A DNA stretch of 64,000 nt, taken from Scilla litardierei (taxonomy: Eukaryota > Streptophyta > Magnoliopsida > Asparagales > Asparagaceae). The DNA lies in assembly GCA_030789695.1 (NCBI GenBank), contig CM061138.1, positions 15,324,214 to 15,388,213 of the forward strand. The letters are read 5' to 3'. The position numbers and the translations under genes are program-made. Positions within the stretch are counted from its first letter, which is position 1. The number at the start of each line of letters is the position of its first letter. Below are positions 42,637-55,700 of the stretch, in pieces. Under the pieces are notes generated by a model. It searched no databases. It had not been told where the DNA came from and saw only the letters and a program-made list of their open reading frames with translations.

Positions 42637-42746
42637 ACTATGACATAGAGAACCCTCGCATCATCACAAAATGCGAGCATCATTTTCACATTGCATGCAT
42701 ACTGGGGTGGATGGAGAGAAGTAACACGTCTCGCATGTGCGACCAG
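42637..42746 (+). pseudogene. Decayed RING-H2 exon (E3 ubiquitin ligase-like)
   Basis: A 110-bp exon with proper edges (ttctgcag before, gtttgtg after) reads DYDIENPRIITKCEHHFHIA then CILGWMERSNTSRMCDQ. Plant RING-H2 ligases of the RHB1A/At3g02290 type have the same string with C-P-x-C where this has S-R-M-C, so a zinc ligand (first Cys of the last pair) is lost. No neighbouring exon can be identified. The rearranged gypsy LTR ends 34 bp upstream. I read it as a leftover of a gene broken by retrotransposons. Confidence 0.6.
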
Positions 42747-43067
42747 GTTTGTGTAACGATCAACCATGTTTGTTTATGTTCATCAAAGTTGTTTATGTTT
42801 TATACACTCTCAAAAGTTAAAACAATACTTGCAAGTTTTTAACAATCATTTCTCTGCAACGAGAAGATCGTCCTTTAATTGATCCCTTTTCTTAAAATCA
42901 TTTCCACCTAGAGATTGATTGGTGAAATGGTTGGGATGTTATATTGTTTCCCATGTTTTCATGTTCAAAAAGGACGTTTTGTGATCTTTTTTTTAGATCC
43001 AACGTCCCTGCAAAAATCTTGGCATACAGTCTTCTCATTCATTGTGTGTTAAAAGGGATGCGATTCT
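42747..43067. other. Flank of the RING exon
   Basis: AT-rich; would be intron or degraded sequence of the RING-type gene. No further exon recognised. Confidence 0.4.
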
Positions 43068-43217
43068 ATGAAAAAGCATGTCCCAGAATTTTATGTTCCC
43101 ATCTCAACTGTGAAATTATCAGATGAGATTCGTTCATTGTGTGCTAAGAAGGGCTTAGTGCATTCAGATGGCAAATTAATTGGTGAGGGCACATGGGTTC
43201 AAAAGATTATGTTTTAG
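43068..43217 (+). pseudogene. Unassigned coding-like fragment (49 codons)
   Basis: From ATG at 43068 to TAG at 43215: MKKHVPEFYVPISTVKLSDE, then IRSLCAKKGLVHSDGKLIGE and a short tail. Composition and lack of low complexity suggest a former exon. I do not recognise the family. An upstream in-frame TAA (about 43050) closes the frame on the left unless splicing is involved. Confidence 0.35.
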
Positions 43218-43297
43218 GACCTTTTTGTCTGTTTCTCGTTTCCCATTTTGTACACAGTATAGTTTTCTTGTAGCACTGATCGTATGCAACTCCGTCA

Positions 43298-43516
43298 TTG
43301 AATAACGCCGTGCTTAGAGCTGCAGTCCTGTTCCCGTATCCGGTCGAGTACAAATTTCCGCAGCTGGGGAAGCCGAGTAAGTCGCGAGAATTTATGGGTT
43401 TGATTTCTAGCATTGCAATTGAAACGTTGGGAAGCTGGGAGATGATTGAAGATGATGATATATTTGGTATTTCACGCTTTTTGTTAGTCTTCATGGAATA
43501 TTTCACTCAGATCTAA
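43298..43516 (+). other. Unassigned small open frame
   Basis: 72 codons beginning MNNAVLRAAVLFPYPVEYKF. The part up to about 43470 has protein-like composition; the end (VFMEYFTQI) looks like read-through. Possibly another exon scrap of the same broken gene. No domain recognised. Confidence 0.3.
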
Positions 43517-43779
43517 CACTTCTTGACCCAAGCGACTCTTTTCGAGTGTTTTAAAAAATTTAGAGGGTCAATTAGCAAATGCTATGATATTTGGAGGACT
43601 TGAACAACCCCTTTTAATTTTGGACCGAATTCTAAAAAAACCCTAAAAAAACCTAAGGTTCACCGTCGATTCGAGGCGATTGCCAAGGCGTAGGCGACGG
43701 CGAAATCATCCAATAAAATTCGATTTTTTCCCGCCCCTTAATTTTCATTATATCAATCGAGCCAGCATCTTAGCCGAAT
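43517..43779 (+). promoter_or_regulatory. 5' flank and leader of the J-domain gene
   Basis: Contains the plant-leader-like 'aaaaaaccctaaaaaaacct' (43634-43653) about 130 bp upstream of the start codon. No clear TATA box. Promoter function is inferred from position. Confidence 0.4.
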
Positions 43780-46700
43780 ATGCAATCATCTATACGAAGA
43801 ACGATCCTCAAGTTAATAGATCCATTGTCATCTTCTCCCCACGCCGCGCAATTCCATTCAACACCCATTTCACTCGCCAAATCGAGGAACAGCAAGGTCA
43901 GTTTCGAACAGCTCTTTTGTTTGTGTTATTTAGTGTTGTTGTATATATATTAGAGATAATATGCAATAACTTCAAGATTTGTATAAAGTTCGAAGTTTGA
44001 TAGAGAATTGTGAGAATGGGATATGGTTTATTATCATTATGTATTTGGGCATTTTAGATACAGTTTGATTTGTTAAATGTGTTGGGTTAGACATATCAAG
44101 TTCAAGAGCATATAGGGAAATTTAGTCGTGGGAAATTTAGTTCAAGAGCAGAATCAGGTGGTTTAGTAATTTAGCAATGATAGTGATTTTGATTTGGAAC
44201 AAATGAGAGGAATTTGGAAGGTTTGAAGAGATATCTACCAATTTTGAAATGCATTTGCCATTGGGGCAAAAGAGAGTTAGTGGAAACCACCATGCGATGC
44301 ATATTTTTTCCCTTATAATGTTTGCAGGAAGTAGGCTGGTAATATGATTAAAAAATCGAAATAAAATAAAGGAATCACAGTAGGAAGTGCGGAAAATATA
44401 CACACTTCACATTTTTTTGGCATCAATCATACAGGGTTTTCGGCATGCTTAAATACACGGGAATTAGTTGATTTTGTACCAAATTAGACTTGTGGCATCT
44501 AGAGAAGCACGTTTTTTCCTCCTCGGTGAGTTTTATCGAAACTTTTAATATAATTCTTAGTTTGGCAATAGAGTTTGTGGAACATGGTTTCATTAAGTTA
44601 AAACAAACTAAGGTTTGTATCCATACAAACATCAGTTTTTTGAAATTAGGGTGTCATTTGAGATGGGTAGTATTTGGCAATAGAATCTATTTCTCTATGC
44701 CTCTTATAGTTTGTGAAAATCGAATTATTCTGGATTTTCTCAAACCTTAGTTTCACAAGGTATGAGGGCATCCAAACCCTAGTTTATGACATATCATTTT
44801 GGCATCCAAACGAGACCCAATTTCAGAAATTGATGTTTGAGCTTTAAACTTCACCAAACTACATTTTGGAGAAACTAAATTGTGTTACCAAATGAGGCCT
44901 ATAATTCAATCTTTTGAATAATTAGGTGTATTTTTAATTTTTCTTTGGAAAACACATAATGATTTATTGATTTGAATTTAGAAATGTGGATGTCTAATGA
45001 TTTTTTGTTTTAAAAAAGTAAAGTCCACACATCGGTAGATATTATTGTTGTTATTCATTGCTATGACTTTTGAAATACCAAACGCAACATGTTATTAATT
45101 GTTGTCTTTCTTAGATTATAAGCGGCAAGACACAGTTTGCTTTTGTAGAAAAAAAATCCAAACACCATGAATGAAACAAAAAATCAAAGTGAGAACATTC
45201 GTGACCACAGTAAGTTGGATAAATTGAGCACCCTCCTTATCTTTGCATTAAAACAGTAGAGATATACAAATACAAGATGGCATGTGATTCCTATCAGTTT
45301 TTGTGGTCCACGACATTTGTCCAAGTCTATACTATGAGGATGTCATAATATTATCATTCTGTATTGAGGGAGAAGTAAATGAAGCAAAGTTATTGTAGAT
45401 ACATGATTTATGCAAATAACGTTTGTACGTCCAGAATAATAACATTGTTTATTTTACAAATGCATGGGTCCACTTCCACGACCATTGTAGTATTGCATAC
45501 TTTTTCCATGCATCCAGCTTATTCTGTCATAGCCTTCTGAATGCATTCTTTATAATCTTATGACATATGCAATTTGATCTAGTCATCTTACTGTCAATAA
45601 TGATAATATATAGCTGATAGCACACTTGTCATTAGTTACTGTTAATGATTATTGATAGTACTGCCCGTCCATATTCCAGTTGCATCTGTTGTTATGCAGG
45701 GGAATGGAGAAGTGGGTATCTCGGAGATTGGATGGACTGGAGCTCGGAATGGGTTAAAGTTAGGGCTAGCCGAGAGTTGGGATTTGTCAGTATATAAATA
45801 GTCAATCTCTTTTTCCTTTTTTTGAGCAAAATATTTTTCCCGTCTGTGCAGGTTGATTAAAATGAATATGGTGACCAAACCAATAACTGAAGCTTAAATG
45901 GATTTAGACTCGAGCCAAACAAAAATTTAATTCGAAACAAAACCAAGTTACCCTGTTCAGTTGGAAAAGTCAGTTTGATTGGTTTGACCTGAAATTTGCT
46001 CACCCATGGTATATAATGAATCAAACTACACTGTGTACTGCATACCATTCAATGATAGACTTAACAAGACCAATGACACATTTTGTGTAGAACTTGACTC
46101 AAGGAAGTCAGTCCTGCTGCTCCTGCAAAGTCTTAACACTTAACCTGTAAAATAGAACAAGGCATTTTACTTTTGTGGATTTATAGTCCATCAATGTTGG
46201 AAACTATGATTATCCAAACATAATGTGAATGTTTACATTATACGTTATATTGTGTGTGTGTGTCTAGTTTGCTCTAAAGTAGATGTCTCCTTATATTTTG
46301 TTTCATGCGAGGGCAGATTGGGCCCATCAAAAAGATTTCACACTTAAATTCTTGCTTAACCACCTGCTTGAACACTGGAATGGACTCCACACCTGACTTT
46401 TACAGTTCTGTACCTGGCTAAGCCCAGATGAAGCTGAATGGAGATGGCGTCTTAAGGTGGTTACATCCATTCAATGGATGGATCAGGTCTGCAAGAAAGT
46501 ACTGTGCTATACACATGTGCCAAACCTCCTGATGTAACACCGGGGTGGATGTGGGACACATGACTTTTACAGATTTCCACTTGGCTATTAAGCCCAGACG
46601 AAGCCAAACGGAGATGACGTCTTAAGGTGGTTACAACCATTCTATGGTATGAATTAGGTGTGCAAGCAAAACTGCGCCAATTCAACTAGTTGTGAGACCT

Positions 46701-49700
46701 AATGTTCCCAAAAAGATGGATTGGCGGCAAAGCACCCAAAGGCAGACAAGACAAATAAAATGAATGCATTTGTTAGATACAGCTTATGAAAAAATAAGGG
46801 TGCTGGTTGAGATGGTGATAGACAACAAGATATTAACATGTGCTATTTAGCATCGGAGTATTATAGTTGATGGAGCAAGGAACATCTTAAGACACTTAAA
46901 TAGACATGGATTGTTGCCGTAAAAATGACTGAACGTATGGGAGAAAATGACATTTAACAGTGCTAAGTGGAGAAAAGAAATTCATGTGTTCAACTTGGGT
47001 AAGGGCTTTGATGTTGCTGTGTGATGATAAAATAAGTACATGCACTCAAATTTGACAATGTGAAGAATGTCAAACCCTACATAAATAGTACATCATTGGA
47101 TGTGAGCTAGAAAGTCTTGGGCATATGGTAAAATCCTATGAACTCAAGAACTAAATCGTAGCTAGCATTTCTAAAGGAGTTATGGTTATTAAATTAAAAA
47201 AAAACCCATTATGTTTAGCATGCTTGGGCAAGAGTAGCACCATAATGGTGGCTATGGTCATGAAAAACCCATTTATAGCTTAGCATGCTTAGGTGTTATA
47301 AACTAGGAACGGGCCAATACTAGTTGGATGCATGTAAAACCAAATAACAGATGGAGCAAAGTGCTATACAGAGCAAAGTGTAACACACACGAGTATATTG
47401 TGGTGGCAACCTCTTGAATTTACAGGAGCCACTCTAATCTATGTGGGGTGTATTTCACACACCCTAATCATTACATTGGGCGTGACCTAGAATGGTTTGG
47501 ACTCTGGCATATGGTAATTGCAATGAATTTAAGAATAAGTTTTAATGATCATCATTGAAAGACGAATCATGATAAAAATAAAGAAATTTTTTATAGTTAA
47601 GCATTACCGATCAAGACTATTGCTAGATGCATAGTGCTATGATGAATGACCTCATGACCCTATGTGAACTATATAGCACAAACATTTACCATCAAGCTCG
47701 CACATGTAGGATACTCGGTAGACATGTATGTATAACATTGTGTTTTGTGTATTTAAAAAAATTGCAACATGTCATGTTCATATCAGCATGGCTGTTTGAG
47801 CAATATATCATGGGAAGTTTTTTTACTTAAACCATATAGTTGAGCATTTTATGTAATTGAAGAAGATAAATAACCTAAGGTTTGAGAACACGATTTCGGT
47901 TTGGTCATATGAAAATTTTTAAGTTTCGAACAGTTTTACCCGTTTCATATGGTTCATTGAGTTTTGGTTGAATTTATATGTATTTTATGCATATATTTCC
48001 ATAACAACATTTATAATAAATTTTTAAAAAAGAAGTTTAATGAATTTTTAAATTTTATGTAAGATATTTTTTAAATTTTCAATAAAGTTTTATAATTTTC
48101 ATAATTTTAGTAATTATTTTTTATGTAAATGATTCAATTAGCTTCATAAATTTAAACTTAAACCCATATTTTAGTGGGCAATTTTTAGTTTTAATAAAAA
48201 AATAAAGTTAATTTTAAAATTCAACCAAAAAAATAAATATTTACATATTTCGACTGTTTTTGGCCACATCAGCGACCAGACACGCGCCTGATCGCTGACT
48301 GGGCTTGCTTTGACTTGACCGCATTTGGCAAGTGCGGCCAAATTACCCTTTGACAATTTAGCCTCACTTGCCAAGTGCGGCCAAATTGTGTTGCCACAAT
48401 ATGGTCGCACTTGCCAAGTGCGACCAAGTCATTTGGATGTCCCCTTCTTTTAAACATTCAAATAGATTATTTGTATATAATTTACATATGAGATGCTTGC
48501 CTTGGTGGTAAGGCGTGTGGGTGAGGTGCAAGAGGTTGTGGGTTCGAAACTTGCTGTGTATGCTTAAATAATTTTTTTAAAATTTTAAATGAAAAATAAA
48601 TTTTTATAGGGGAACACTGGGAATTGATCTCAGGATCATTTACATCCAAACTTACAGTAATACCACTAGGCTAACAATTTCTTCATCATAATACATGCAA
48701 ACAATCTTTTTGAAGGTTTGACTGAAGCTACACCCTAACAATTTGGCCGCACTTGCCAAGTGCGGCCAAATTTTCAAAACACAATTTGGTCGCACTTAGC
48801 AAGTGCGGCCAAGTCAAAGCAGCAACCATGCACGTGCCAGAGTGCTGACGTGGCCAAACTTAGTCGATTTCTGTAATTATTTATTTATTTTGGTCGAAAT
48901 TTAAAATTATTTTTATTTTTTTCCTAAATCTAAAAAGTACCCTATTTTAGTGTAAAGAGTAAGGTTTCATCCGCAACCACTTGGTTTTGGCCGAAATGTT
49001 CGAAACCGACCGAACATGCCAGAATCGAGTTTTATTAACAGTTCATATCGTCCTCGTTACGAAACCGAAATGAAACGACGGCCGAAACCTCATTCTTTGT
49101 AATAACCATGTCGAGGGGTTTGACTGTATTTAGCCAAGGTGGAGAATACTTGTGATGTGTTTCAGTTGCTACTGGAAAGTTAATGAGTTTCCAATAACTA
49201 AGTAACCTAGCATGTTTTCTCCGGACCTTACCCAAGCCTGCATGTACGTATTGGTTGAAAACATATTTATTGGTTGGTAGAGTAATATAGTTGATCGATT
49301 GAGAGCTCTGGACCTCACCCACCCAATCCAGTATAGGCATATTGGTTGAACACACATGTATTGGTTTGTAGAGTAACATAGCCTTGATGGCCGGAGGGGC
49401 CTGTAGATATTTGTGGGCTGATTACTACTTTTTTTATTTTATTATATCTTCTCGCCTTGTGCCTGATCACCAATGAAAATTTGTACCTTTTGCATGTTAT
49501 TATTTTCTTCCCTAGTTTTATTGTTGGAATCCGTCATTCGGCTACTTTATCGTGTGTTACTTTGTGGTATATACCATATCCAGTGTTTGAGATGTTGTTG
49601 CACAAATTGATTGTACAGAAGTTTTATAGGGTACCAGAAGTTTACACCCATTCAGCAAGGTTAATATATGAATAGTAGAGTTTTATTTTAGTAGTTATGT

Positions 49701-52700
49701 AGTTTCATACTCTAGTAATGAAATGAATTCCTTTTTGTGAATGCGGAATTTCTAATCTATCTAACATTGAGCAGGCTCAAATAAGATTTGCAGTTCGTCA
49801 GAAGCGTGCTGACACCAAAAGCGCTCTTAAAGACTTCCTTCTCTATGGCCAGTCCTCAAAACTGCTCAACCAGGTTTGCTGATTTGATGACCTGCTCTTA
49901 AAAAAAGCTCTTGGATTTGCACTTTTCATTATAAGCAAAGTTTAAATAGTTTCCAGAATCCTTGTTGGTTCCTTGAATATAATGATCTCAATTTCTAACC
50001 TGAAACAATCTTGTTGTTTTTCATGTTACGAGATTATATTTATAAGATGATTTTAACCTTTCATGTCATGATAGAGAGCTTCTGACATCTGACTTTGCAA
50101 CTAGAATGACGGTTCCAATTGGACTGATGAACCCAATAGACGAAATGCCAATTCCAAGAACAGTTCACATGATTTTGACGACATTTCACGGTCAAAAAGC
50201 TCGGGGAAGTCCAAGACCAACTGTTCAACATCCCCTGGGAGAGGCAAACACAAGTGTGAGTTACTCTGGCTAAGGTGCAAATGTGATTGTTCAAACTTCC
50301 TAATTCACTAAATTTTCGTGCTTCTTTCTAAGATAAGACCCCTACCTATGATTTTTTTGCCAAGGACATTGCTTACAGTCATGAAGATATAATTATATTT
50401 TGTTTTATTGCGTAGCATGAATAAATATAATATTCCAGCAATCATTTTTTGAGACAATAGGATGGAGCTGAAGCTCCAGCCATAAACTATATATCTATTA
50501 TACAATTGATGGATGTTTTTGAATGTTTTTTTGACTAAGACAAAAGGTTGGATGGAAAGACGGTTGCTATTGAATATTGAGGAATCAATGTGTAGGATGA
50601 GAGTTTGTGAAAATTTTGAGGGGACCCGATGGTGGGAAAACCTTAATTTTTTTTGGAAACTAAATCTAGAGTGAACTAAATTGTAGGAGACTAAAATTTT
50701 AAATTTTGAGGGAACTAAATTCTTTGGAGAAATTAAATTTTAATTCAAACTTTTGGGGGAATTAAATCTGGAGGGAGCTAAACGTTGATGGATCTAAATT
50801 CTTTGGTGGAACTAAATATTACTTTGAATGATGTTAAAAATTTTTATTTGGGGAAAATTTTGAAGATGGATGGAAATTTTTTTGGGGATTTTGAAGCGGC
50901 TGTCAATTGTTTGGAAGGGATTTTGAATGGATTGAAATTTTTTTTGGGGTATTTTGAATTTCACGTGACCTATGGTCATGGGTTATGACTAGTATATATA
51001 TATATATGAGAATAATGTATATCATACGCCATATGAGAGGGTGTCTCATATGCCCTCTCACATAAAAGGGTCAAGTACACATGGGCTTGTACTTGTTGTA
51101 CTTGACCTCTTTTATGTGAGAGGGCATATGAGACACCCTCTCATATGACGTATGATACCCATTAATCCATATATATATAGGAATATGGAGATTGGCTAGC
51201 CAAGGAGAAATTTCATCCATGGCTAGTTCACGGCCATCCTTTCCCCCTATTTTTGAAATTTTCTCCAAGTTAGCGTACACATTCTAAAACTTCAAAACCC
51301 CAAATATGGGTGAACCCTTGGGGTATTTGTCCATCAATTTCGTTTTAAAGTTCTATTATTATGAAATTATTGAACTTGCAGTGGTTGGATGAACGAGCAA
51401 ACTCCTTAGATATGCTTGAAAATTGATGGTATGTGATTTTAGAACTTGAAGATCAAAATAAACAATTCGGATCAACAGAAAAAATAGGAAAGATGTGGGT
51501 TTCATGCTACTAAGAAGGAAAGTTTCGTCCTTGTGTAGCTGATATCCATTTTCCACACACACAATGAGAAAATATGTTTCATATAACATATGAGGCTAAG
51601 CCTCATATGCACCTACAAAACTCCACCAGCTGCTATTTTTTTTGGAGGATCGAAATCGTTTATTTTGATTTACATATTTTAAAACCATAAAACATCGAAT
51701 ATTAGATGAACCCAAAAGGTTTTGCATGTGCATCTGCCTATCATAAATTTAACGGTTTTGCATGAATAGAACTTTTGCGACGGACGGACGAATGAATAAA
51801 ATCCTTTGGGTCTGATATTCAATGTTTTGGGGTTTTAGAATATGAACATCAAAATGAATGGTTCTGATTATATGAAAAATAGCAGAAGCTAGAGTTTTAG
51901 AGGTCGCATATGAGGCAGCCTCATTTGTTATATGATACCCATTATTGTTTAATATTGAGTAACCCCATGATTGTTTTGATGATGAGCAAATATATTAGAT
52001 ACTAATGATTTCATGAGTATAAGTGTGATGTATGATGAAAATCAATGATGGGTGAAGTCAACAAAGGCTATGGAGTTCAAAGCAACCAAGACAAGCAGAT
52101 AAACTTCGAGATTTCATCAAAAAGCTTCAAAGCATATATGTAAAATGATGTAAATTATATTTTTGTCTTAGTAGATTATTAAAGCCTTTGTTGACGCTCA
52201 CACAACACATTAAATTTTTTAAAAATATTTTTGAAATTTATTTCCTAAGTTTAAAGGTCAAAAAAATATGTTTTTATAGTTGACTAGTTTATTAGAACCG
52301 ATACCTAGTCGACTGAGATAGTTTGGATCAATGGCCAACCAGTATCAGAAAACGAGTCGACCAATGTTAATTAGTCGATTGGTACCAAAGCTCTAGTTGA
52401 CTAGCTAATGAACCATGATCGACTAGATTTTACAAAACGTAAAACCACTTCTGATCTGAATTGGATTAGTCGACTATAGTAGATGGACTAGTTGACTAGC
52501 TCTTGACTTGTCGATTAGTATCTGAACTATAGTCAACAGTTACTAGCCGTTGGGCTCTAACAGGAGTATTTTTACTAGCCATTTTTTGACAATTGTATGG
52601 GCTTTTTGGTAATCTATTTTGACCATATTTAAGCATTATTTATAAAGTGGTGTTGAACATTTATTCTCATGAATTTATGATCATTTAAAAAGAAAATTTC

Positions 52701-55700
52701 AAGAGAAATATTATTTTTGAGCTTAATTCTTTCAATTGAAAACCCTCTCTTTGGCCTTGCTTTACAAAGTTTTCAAAATATTTTATTGGCCAACTTTTGA
52801 TCTCAAAAGCTTCATTTTGTAATATCATTCGGAGATCAACACTATTACAAGTTTACAACGTCACTTCAACATAAGAGCTTCAGCATTTAACTATAGGTAA
52901 AAAGAGTTTTGTAAGGATTTCTCATAAGTGTGAGGCGTATTCTCTAGGTGGAGATGTGTTGGTCTATTCACCGGTTTGTGGTGAAGTAGTCATGTTGTTG
53001 TAAGTTGGTTTCAATTGGAACGTGATTATTGGATTTGTCCTTAAGAGAACGCATGGCTGGATGTAGGGTAAGTGCGCCTGAACCAGAATAAATTGATTGT
53101 GCTTGCCTGTCTATATCTATGATTGTCTTTACATACTTCTTGCAAGTTGTTTAAGATTTAATTTGGCAACTCAAGTTAAATTCTTTGGTAGAATTTTCTA
53201 GAAGATTATTTTATTTGATAAACACTATTCAACCCACCCTAGTATTCTACTTGTCATCTCAGGTTCCAACACTGTGCTATCAGAGCAGGTTCTAAAAGAT
53301 GTCGTCAACAAACCGATTTCCAGAGGGACAATCCATCACCCAGCCACCTATGCTCATCGGCTCCAACTATGGTGCGTGGAAAACAAGAATGATGCTATTC
53401 CTCCAATCGATTGACATGGATTTATGGAGCGTGATGGAGACTCCCTACGAGAAACCAACAAAGCCGATTCCAGAGTGGAGTATTGAGGAGAAAGCTCGAG
53501 GAACATTGAATGCCAAAGCCATGACTTCTTTGCATTGTGCACCGGATAACACGGAGTACAACCGCATGTGCACATCTATTACGACACATCAAATTTAACA
53601 CTCCCTTAAGGTAACACATGAAAGTAACACTCGTATTAAGAATACTAAAATTTCTTATTATTCACAGAAATATGGTTCTTTATGATGAATGAAGGGGAGA
53701 CCATTTCTAAGAGTACATGGTTCATGGAGATTATCAACACTATTATCGGGTTATGCAAAGTGTATTATCAAAATGTGCAAATTGGTAAAATTCTCTGTTC
53801 ACTCACATCTGAGTGGGAGAAGAAGAAGACAGCTATTGAAGTAGCTCACGATCTCTCCAAGCTCATAATGGAAAACCTTATAGGCAATCTTATGACGTAT
53901 GAGCTCCAAGTCAATGAGAGAATGAAAAAAGAGCAATCAAAGAAGAAATCCATTGCATTTAAGGCCACCAAGGAGGACGGTGTAGGAGATGAAGAAGAGG
54001 ACCAAATCGCTCTCATGACGAGGGAATTCAGAAGTACATTAAAGGTAAATTTAAATCAAATAAGCAAAAATTATCTAATTCTGTTATTTGTTTTAAGTGC
54101 AATAAGACATGACACTACTTGAAGGACTACCCACTAACTAAGTGCAAGGGCAAGTCCAAAGAACCATCAAAGTGGAAGAAGCTCAAAAAGAAGGCTTTGG
54201 TTGCATAAGATCAAGATCACAACGAGATGTCTGATGACTCCTTAAGTGAAGAGGAAGAAGAAGACCAAGAAGATGGGGTCGCAGATGATGAGTTAAACTC
54301 TGGCCAAGATTCTGATTCTGATGATGAAGATGATGCTTTTAGGAGGTTATATTATAAATATAAGAGCTTATTAAGAGAACACCTAAAACGTAAAAAGATT
54401 CATAAAAATTGTAATGCTAATGTTAACAATTCTTCTAATAACTTAGAAATTGAAAAGTTAAAAGAAGAACATCAAAATTTAAAAGACGAGAGTTTAAAAT
54501 TAGTTAACACGAATAATGAGTTAAAAGCTATAAACAAAACACTTAATAATGAATGTAAAAATTTAAGAGTTAGGTTAAATGAACTAGAGAAAAACATAAT
54601 CATAATTAAAACTCAATATGCAGACTTACATAAGAATGTAGATAAGTTTAATAGGGATAAAGAAAAGTTAAATGATCTAATAAATTCACGAAAACCAACT
54701 AATAACAATTTTCGTTAGGGTTTAACAAAACTTGTCAAAATATTAATAATAAGCAAAAACATAACCTGGCTTATTTATATACTAATTTTAATAAACCATC
54801 TACCAGCAAAATCTCGTACATAAAAAATGTGATAAATTTGTTAAAATTTGGATACCTAAAAGAGGAACTATTAAAATAAAAGATAATTATGTTGATAACT
54901 TTAGGAAAAACATTCATTATAATAAAAACTATAAATTTGTTAATGATGGGAACTTTAAATCCAAATGGGTTTGGTTTCTGGTTGAATGATAAAATCTTTT
55001 GAAACCAATAAGATACCCCAAACTCACTCTCTAACTCAAGGTGTTTCTTGTATAAAAATATATTAAAACATTTAATAAAATATTTTGATAAGTTCAAATA
55101 TTTATCATATAATTGTTTCTCATTATTTCATTGTGGTATCATTATTATCATTGAGTATCTTTTAAGTCTAACCCCATGGACCCAAAATAAAAAGGGGTAC
55201 CAAGATTATTGACTATTTTTAGGTATCCATACATAATGTGATTTGAAGCTGACTCTCAAATTGTACTTCACGTATATACATGAATTGAGAGAGAGATTAC
55301 ACAAATTATTGATATGCATACGTTCAGGGAGAGCCCAAAAACAGTTTGTAAGTAATTTTTGATTATTGTATCATTCTAGATAACACTTGGCATCATGCGT
55401 TCATTATATGGGGGAGAGAGATCTCCATTGAAAGAGAGAGATTAATAATTTCATTGAAAAAAGGGAAGAATTTTTTTGAATATTGAGTCACTTTATCTTG
55501 TTTATTTGCCATGGGAAGAAAATTTTGAATATTATTTATTTCTATCCTTTTTGATAATGCCAAGGGGAGAAGAATAGATTGATATAAAATATGAATTTGG
55601 AGAAGAGAATTGATTCACATCCACATACTCATATTGCATTGGTTTTCATGGTTTTCATATTTTATATGCTATACTAGTCATAACCCGTGCCCGGAGGGCA

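Noticed and set aside
43634..43660. Telomere-like aaaccctaaaaaaacctaa
   Set aside because: Only one imperfect unit; more like a telo-box-type or A/C-rich leader element than telomeric DNA.
45642..45878. Possible extra exon of the J-domain gene near 45690 (preceded by atgcag)
   Set aside because: In the required phase it does not resemble the family, and exons 1 and 2 already join in phase without it.
48481..48560. tRNA-like sequence with GGTTCGAAAC
   Set aside because: No acceptor stem or anticodon arm; treated as SINE-like debris within the fold-back element.
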